Notes under the pieces: generated by a model
Database searches by the model: none
Told to the model about the DNA's origin: nothing
Seen by the model: only the letters and a program-made list of their open reading frames with translations
DNA from: Primulina eburnea
Taxonomy: Eukaryota > Streptophyta > Magnoliopsida > Lamiales > Gesneriaceae
Assembly (NCBI RefSeq): GCF_022965805.1
Contig: NC_133105.1
Coordinates: 29,544,277 to 29,608,276 of the forward strand
Direction: 5' to 3'
DNA length: 64,000 nt
Program-made: the position numbers and the translations under genes
Part shown: positions 59,214 to 64,000 of the stretch, in pieces
Position numbering within the stretch: position 1 is the first letter of the stretch
How the letters are laid out: every line of letters starts with the position of its first letter

Positions 59214-59225
59214 TGGTATCCGAGC
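59214..59225 (+). other. Primer-binding site of Copia-3
   Basis: TGGTATCCGAGC, two bases after the LTR end. Confidence 0.8.
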
Positions 59226-61024
59226 TAAGGTTACGGATTTTGTGTAATATTTACGTAATATTATGTTGAGATCGATTTCTAACCGCTTGAGATTTTTTGG
59301 TGCATAAAATACAAGGGCCGAATTTTAAAAAAAAAAAAAAAAAAAATAGTTTTTTCGGGCAGCCGAGGGGCTGCCCGAAAGTTTCGGGCAGCCGAGGGGC
59401 AGCCCGAGGGGCTGCCCGAAAGTTGCTGTTTTTTAAATAAAAAAAAATAAAAAATATTTTTTTTGGTTGCCGGAATCCGGCGACGGAGCTCCGGCGACGG
59501 CGATGACGGCTAGGGTTTCCAAAAGTGTTTTGGTTAATTCAAGTGTCATTGGCCTTGAGATGTTGGGCCATTGGATGGTCAACATATTTTGTGAAATTTA
59601 AATGGGCCAAAGTATTTTTGGTGAAAAATGAGTTTTGGGCCCTTAAGTTTAAATTTACAATTGTTGCACATATTTTCTCATAAAATAAATAATTGAAGTA
59701 GGACTTCAATTATTTATAGTAAATGGTGATTTACAAGAAATTCGATTATAAATAAATTAATTTGAAAGTAGACAAAGGTGTTTGTATACTTTGTTAATTT
59801 AATTTATAATTGTGGCGGTTAGTGATTGGATCAAGATATATAATATTGGATCAATTAATTATAGTGATAATTAATTGATGGTGTATGATATGTGATATTA
59901 TGCATGAAGGATGATCAAAAGCCCAAGCCCAATTTGCTAGGTGTATGCTAGGATATTTGTGTTGAATGATTGTAATAATTATCAATTTATCAAGTGGGCT
60001 TGGTTTATGGCCCGTTCCCACCCCATGAGATGTATCCCTATGTGCCATGGATATTTATTTGTAAATATTAGAATAGGGGAAGATCAAGATTGGAAGATGG
60101 TGGCCTTGGTGATTATGAAGATCGAAGACATGTAATATTGGATGCTAATGTAATAATTTAGTTGCATTGCATCCCGTGCATTTACCCTAGGATTGGACCT
60201 AGGCCCGTGTTTGGCTCACACGGACCATTAGTTTTGGGGCGATTGATCATCCTTGTAATGTTTTCTATTTATGATATATGCATGATATGTTATAAATAAT
60301 GAGTATGTGCGTTATTATTATTATAATAACAAAGTTGCATGAATCCGGCAAACATACGATCAAACATGGCGAGCTTTTAAAATAAAATTAATGATGAGAC
60401 CTTTCAAAATTAAAAACCCTCATTTTGAATAAGATTCAAAATTAATATCAAGCCCGAAAAGGGGAATTATAAATTTGTTTATAATTTCCTTGTCTTCCAT
60501 CGACAATGGGTGCATGATGAACGCTACCCGTACTTGGGGCTCGGCTCATATTATTGGGGGGGCCCTGGGTGCCGGAAAGCTGTGACATCCATTGACATGG
60601 TTATGTGAACTACGTGGAACTCCATGATTTCGGCTCATATTATTGAGGGAACTCATGGCGACCGTCCATTAAGGTTCAACATCGATGGGTAAGGCTTGAC
60701 ACGTGAAGAAGAACGACGTCATATTATTGGGTCCTAATCAAACGTGAGACAAAAGTTTACGTTAAGGGTTGCATTGTGATGCAATTGGAAACTACCTTTT
60801 AGGAATTGTGATTGGCTGATATTATTCGGGATCATAATTCGCTAATTGGACCTTACGTACCTACTGAGGAAAGGAGTTTCCCGTTTTCACTAGAGGGTAG
60901 TGAAAGATGTCAAAACAGTGGGAGTAAATATTTATAAAGTTAAAGTCCATACTTTATTTCTTACCAAATATTTTAAATAGTCATCAACATTTATCTGTTT
61001 TACTTTTCAGTACAAATTTTGACA
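59226..61024 (+). other. Copia-3 untranslated leader
   Basis: 1.8 kb without a gene. Contains an A run of about 20 (59324-59346), the GC-rich hairpin cluster (59354-59421; TTTCGGGCAGCC pairs with GGGCTGCCCGAAA) and the four ATATTATT boxes (about 60547, 60638, 60720 and 60817). Confidence 0.8.
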
Positions 61025-61885
61025 ATGTCTTCGATTCGCAATCCGATATCTGCAATACTCGACAAACACATATTAACTGGACCTAATTACCTCACTTGGC
61101 TAAGAAATTTGAAAATAGTCTTAAATTCGGAAAGGGTAACATATACACTAACTCAGTCGCCCCCTGTTGAGGCTCCGACTGACTGCAATCTTGAGGAATT
61201 GCAGGCTTACAAGGAATGGTGTGACCATGACTTGATAGCGAGGTGTTATATGTTGACTTCTATGAACGATGAGCTACAGAGGCGTTTTGAGGGTGCAAAG
61301 AGTGCTGCTGACATTCATTTGCATCTCAAAGAGCTCTTTGGTGAGCAAACACGACCTCTAAGGCATGCTACCGTCAAGGAGCTGATCACTTTGCGCATGC
61401 GAGATGGGACCTCGGTCCATGAGCATGGCCTAAAGATGATCGGGCTCGTGGACAAGCTCGTTGGCATGGATCTGATCTTGCCTTCGGAGTTGACCACCGA
61501 CGTGTTGCTGTTATCACTGCCTAGCTCATTTGATCCTTTTGTGGTGAATTTCAACATGAACAAGATGGAACCGACCCTTGAGGAGTTGATAAACATGCTT
61601 GTTACGTTTGAATCCACCATCAAGAAAGAGAAGTTGGTTCTTTATGTGGGTTCTTCATCTGGTACGAAGATTGATCCACATGGGAAGGGAAAGAAGAGTT
61701 CTTTCCAACGTCCCGAGAAGAACGTGCCCTTGTTGAGGCAATCTCCGAACCCTGTTGAGGCAGCCAGACCAGTTAAGGCTGACAAGACTAATGATGTATG
61801 TTATCAATGCAAGAAGCCTGGACATTGGAGGCGTAATTGCAAAGAATATCTTGCCCAGAAGTGTTCTGGAAACGGTATGTTCTAA
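61025..61885 (+). CDS. gag: Copia-3 Gag
   Basis: An open frame of 286 codons from ATG 61025 (SSIRNPISAILDKHILTGPN) to TAA at 61883-61885. It covers the Gag core and the zinc knuckle CYQCKKPGHWRRNC. In Copia-2 the frame runs on into protease; here two stops follow GMF, so only Gag could be made. Differences from Copia-2 are scattered and mostly conservative in the core. It could be a surviving gag-only product or simply a frame not yet hit. Confidence 0.75.
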   Translation: MSSIRNPISAILDKHILTGPNYLTWLRNLKIVLNSERVTYTLTQSPPVEAPTDCNLEELQAYKEWCDHDLIARCYMLTSMNDELQRRFEGAKSAADIHLHLKELFGEQTRPLRHATVKELITLRMRDGTSVHEHGLKMIGLVDKLVGMDLILPSELTTDVLLLSLPSSFDPFVVNFNMNKMEPTLEELINMLVTFESTIKKEKLVLYVGSSSGTKIDPHGKGKKSSFQRPEKNVPLLRQSPNPVEAARPVKADKTNDVCYQCKKPGHWRRNCKEYLAQKCSGNGMF

Positions 61886-63071
61886 ATTTAAGTAAACATT
61901 TTAATTAACTCTACTTCTTGGGTATTAGATACCGGTTGTGACTCACATCTCTGTAATGGGTTACAGGTGATGGGAAGAAGTAGGAAGCTTAAGGAAGGTG
62001 TGACCTTCTTGAGGATGGGCAATGGAGCAAGAGTTGCTGCCAAGACCTTAAGAAATGTTTACTTATTGTCGAACATTGATTTTTAAGTTAATTTTAAGAG
62101 ATGTTTTGTTTGTACCTGTTTGATGTAAAACATTGTTTCCATTTCTATTGTGATAAAAATGGATATTCTTGTTTATTTAGCAAAGGTGTTTGCAACATTT
62201 ACAAGAATGAATGTTTAATTGGTACTTGAGAACTTGAAAACAATCTCTATAACTTAAAATGGAAAGATATTCCTTTAAATGTCCATTCAAAGGCAGACAC
62301 CATATGAGATATGGATGGGTAAAGCTCCCAAATATTCTTATCTTAGAATATGGGAGCCCTGCTTATGTGAAGCAGGTAAGTGGGAGATAAATTGGATTGT
62401 TGATCCATTTTATGTTACTTTGTGGGATATCCAAGGAATTAAGTTGGATATTATTTCTATCATCCCCAAGAAACAAAAGTGTTTGTTTCTAGGAATGCAA
62501 CCTTTTTGGGAAAAGGATTTTCTATTGGATAGAAAAAGAGAGATGATAAAACTCGAAGAGGTTCGAGAGAAACCCACAATTATGGAACCCACACCCGATG
62601 AGCCAAGAGAGGAGATACAAGCTCCTAAAAGATCCGAGAGATTCTCGAGACCACCTATGAGGTATGGTCAGCTTCTTGAAGAGGGCCATGATGAGCCTAA
62701 CCATGGATGTGATCCAAGGACCTTCAAGGAAGCGTTATCGGATGCCGATTCATCCAAGTGGCTTGAAGCAATGGAATCTGAGATGAATTCCATGCATTCG
62801 AACCAAGTGTAGGATCTTGTGGATCCACCTGTGGGAACTGTTCCCATAGGGACTTGGGGCGGATGGGAAGGTATTGACTTTCAAGGCGCGATTGGTGGCA
62901 AAAGGATGTACTCAAAGACAAAGAGTTGACTTTGAGGAAACCTTTTCCCAGTCGTAATGTTCAAGTCCATAAGGATTTTGCTAGCCATAGCTGCATGGTA
63001 TGACTATGAGATATGGCAGATGGATGTTAAGACAGTCTTTCTTAATGGGGATTTTAAGAAAGTGATTTACA
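61886..63071 (+). pseudogene. pol: Copia-3 pol relic with integrase deletion
   Basis: Protease (WVLDTGCDSHLCN) follows the stops, then the protease-integrase linker. At about 62279 the sequence jumps from KDIPLN to the post-integrase segment TPYEIWMGK, skipping the integrase core present in Copia-2. The IN-RT linker follows (EALSDADSSKWLEAMESEM), then the RT start to MDVKTVFLNGD. Frameshifts and stops are frequent. It ends at 63071 in the RT codons for IYM, where another LTR begins. Confidence 0.82.
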
Positions 63072-63130
63072 TGTAGTAACCCGATTCCTAATTTGAGTTA
63101 ATTATCGGATTAATTATATTTTCGGTGGGA

Positions 63131-63410
63131 TCGGAAGGACCGAACAAGTTCGGATCGTCCGATGAGTTCGGATCGTCCGATGAGTTCGGATCGTCCGAGC
63201 CAGTGTCGGACCGTCCGAGACAGGTGGCTGGACACGTGGAAGGGTTCTGGACACGTGGTAAGGTTCGGATCATCCGATTGGGTTTCGGATCGTCCGAGAC
63301 AGGTGGCTGTACTCGTGGAAGTCATGCAAGGATCGGATCGTCCGATCAGAGTTCGGACCGTCCGAAGTGTGCCGGATCGGAGCTTCCGAAATGGTTCGGA
63401 TCGTCCGAAC
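63131..63410 (+). promoter_or_regulatory. U3 dyad-box array, rightmost LTR
   Basis: About eleven boxes of the form TCGGA-TCG-TCCGA, starting near 63131, 63150, 63168, 63186, 63206, 63265, 63285, 63333, 63353, 63377 and 63396. Spacing is mostly 18-20 bp. Arms extend symmetrically but differently: GTTCGGA/TCCGAAC at 63394-63410 and GATCGGA/TCCGATC at 63331-63347. The array ends about 7 bp before the TATA box. Confidence 0.7.
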
Positions 63411-63416
63411 ATTGGC

Positions 63417-63424
63417 TATAAATA
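63417..63424 (+). promoter_or_regulatory. TATA box, rightmost LTR
   Basis: TATAAATA in GGCTATAAATAGAGG, a textbook plant core promoter sequence just after the last dyad box. Confidence 0.75.
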
Positions 63425-64000
63425 GAGGCGCGAGGCTTCATTTGTGACTCGCCAATTCAGAGAGTTCCATAGCATTTCAGTCGTTTCAGTGAGATTCTAG
63501 TCTTTTTCCGAGGTTCGGGCACTAGCGGGGAGCTGCTGGTCTTGTAGCGGAGCTGTGCTCTAGTTGGGAGCTAGCGGCATCAGTGGGCTAGCGACGGACG
63601 AAGGTTTGGAATTGTATCAGTATTATCTCAGGATTATCTAGTTAAGTCTGGTAGATAAGTTTTAGTGATGGTTTTCACTTGATGCATAGGCTTGGACTAG
63701 ACCTGTTGTCTGGTTATTCCAGTGGATTAGGATTGCTGTGATAGAGGTACGAAAGTACTATCCGAGATATCCTGGTCGAGTATACATTCTTATATGTGTT
63801 GCATGATTATGTGGTGCATTGATATATGTCATATGATGCATGCTATTATGTCACGTTTATTACTGCATGTTGCATTTCATGTTGAGCCGTATCTCCTTCG
63901 AGATAGCCTTTACTGTTGAGCTGTATCTCTTTCGAGATAAGCTATATATCTTGTGGGGCCGCTCAGCCCTGTCTTGTCTTGTGGACGCATGGACACCGAG

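Larger units (their letters stand above)
57052..63071 (+). mobile_element. Copia-3: Ty1/copia element, decayed and interrupted
   Basis: A second + strand element of the same copia family, starting in the pol of Copia-1. It has a 5' LTR, primer site, leader, intact gag frame, then a broken pol. It lacks the integrase core through an internal deletion and is cut in RT at 63072 by another LTR. The 5-bp flank GGACG (57047-57051) should recur at its far end outside the window. It is the most diverged of the three copia copies. Confidence 0.88.
63072..64000 (+). repeat. LTR of a further (probably Ty3/gypsy) element, partial
   Basis: The copia RT homology stops exactly at a TGTAGTAACCCG start typical of plant gypsy LTRs. 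The stretch has a dyad-box array (63131-63410), a TATA box (63417-63424), and near the end two copies of GTTGAGC(C/T)GTATCTC(C/T)TTCGAGATA. No coding sequence is reached before the window ends, so class and strand are inferred from TATA and box orientation. Confidence 0.65.

Noticed and set aside
59324..59346. Long A run as a retrogene or LINE poly-A tail
   Set aside because: It lies inside the copia leader at a fixed place, also present in Copia-1 and Copia-2, with no target duplication around it.
1..64000. A host gene, tRNA, rRNA or endogenous pararetrovirus in the window
   Set aside because: Every long frame and every interval can be placed in an LTR element or the satellite; no movement protein, coat protein or host domain was recognised.

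Overview
This window is repeat-only nuclear DNA from a plant. The elements are plant Ty3/gypsy chromovirus-type and Ty1/copia LTR retrotransposons, primed from plant initiator-Met tRNA-like sites (TGGTATCAGAGC and variants). I see no host gene, rRNA or tRNA. The element proteins suggest a dicot, but species cannot be fixed from the sequence. A run of 100 N (32115-32214) marks an assembly gap.

Layout. (1) 1-8668: an old, heavily decayed Ty3/gypsy complex on the + strand, arranged internal-LTR-internal-LTR. (2) 8669-9654 and 18210-33303: one head-to-tail satellite array, about 44 monomers of about 364 bp. Each monomer is a minus-strand piece of a Ty3/gypsy integrase core resembling the CRM (centromeric retrotransposon) clade, with the second catalytic Asp replaced by Gly throughout. 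(3) 9655-18209: Gypsy-A, a young minus-strand chromovirus (Tekay/Del-like) inserted in the array, with target duplication CATGC. (4) 33304 onward: Copia-1 (+ strand), inserted into the array and itself invaded three times: by Copia-2 (37365-47280, minus, TSD CTGCA), by Gypsy-B (47350-55914, plus, TSD TATAT) and by Copia-3 (from 57052, plus). (5) Copia-3 is broken at 63072 by the LTR of a further, probably gypsy, element that runs off the window.

Order of events inferred from nesting: satellite first; then the left gypsy complex, Gypsy-A and Copia-1; then Copia-2, Gypsy-B and Copia-3 inside Copia-1; then the last LTR inside Copia-3. Copia-2 has an uninterrupted 1317-codon gag-pol and almost identical LTRs, so it is the best candidate for a recently active, perhaps autonomous element. 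Gypsy-A and Gypsy-B are recent but carry a few frame lesions.

Two observations stand out. First, the satellite is made from a dead integrase, has higher-order repeats, and is a plausible centromeric or pericentromeric satellite. Second, three different LTR families each carry 8-11 short dyad-symmetric boxes between the LTR start and the TATA box. The box sequence differs between families. The spacing is regular (alternating exactly 22 and 31 bp for most of the Gypsy-B array), and in two families the arms vary together so that symmetry is kept. I know of no description of this architecture, but could not search.
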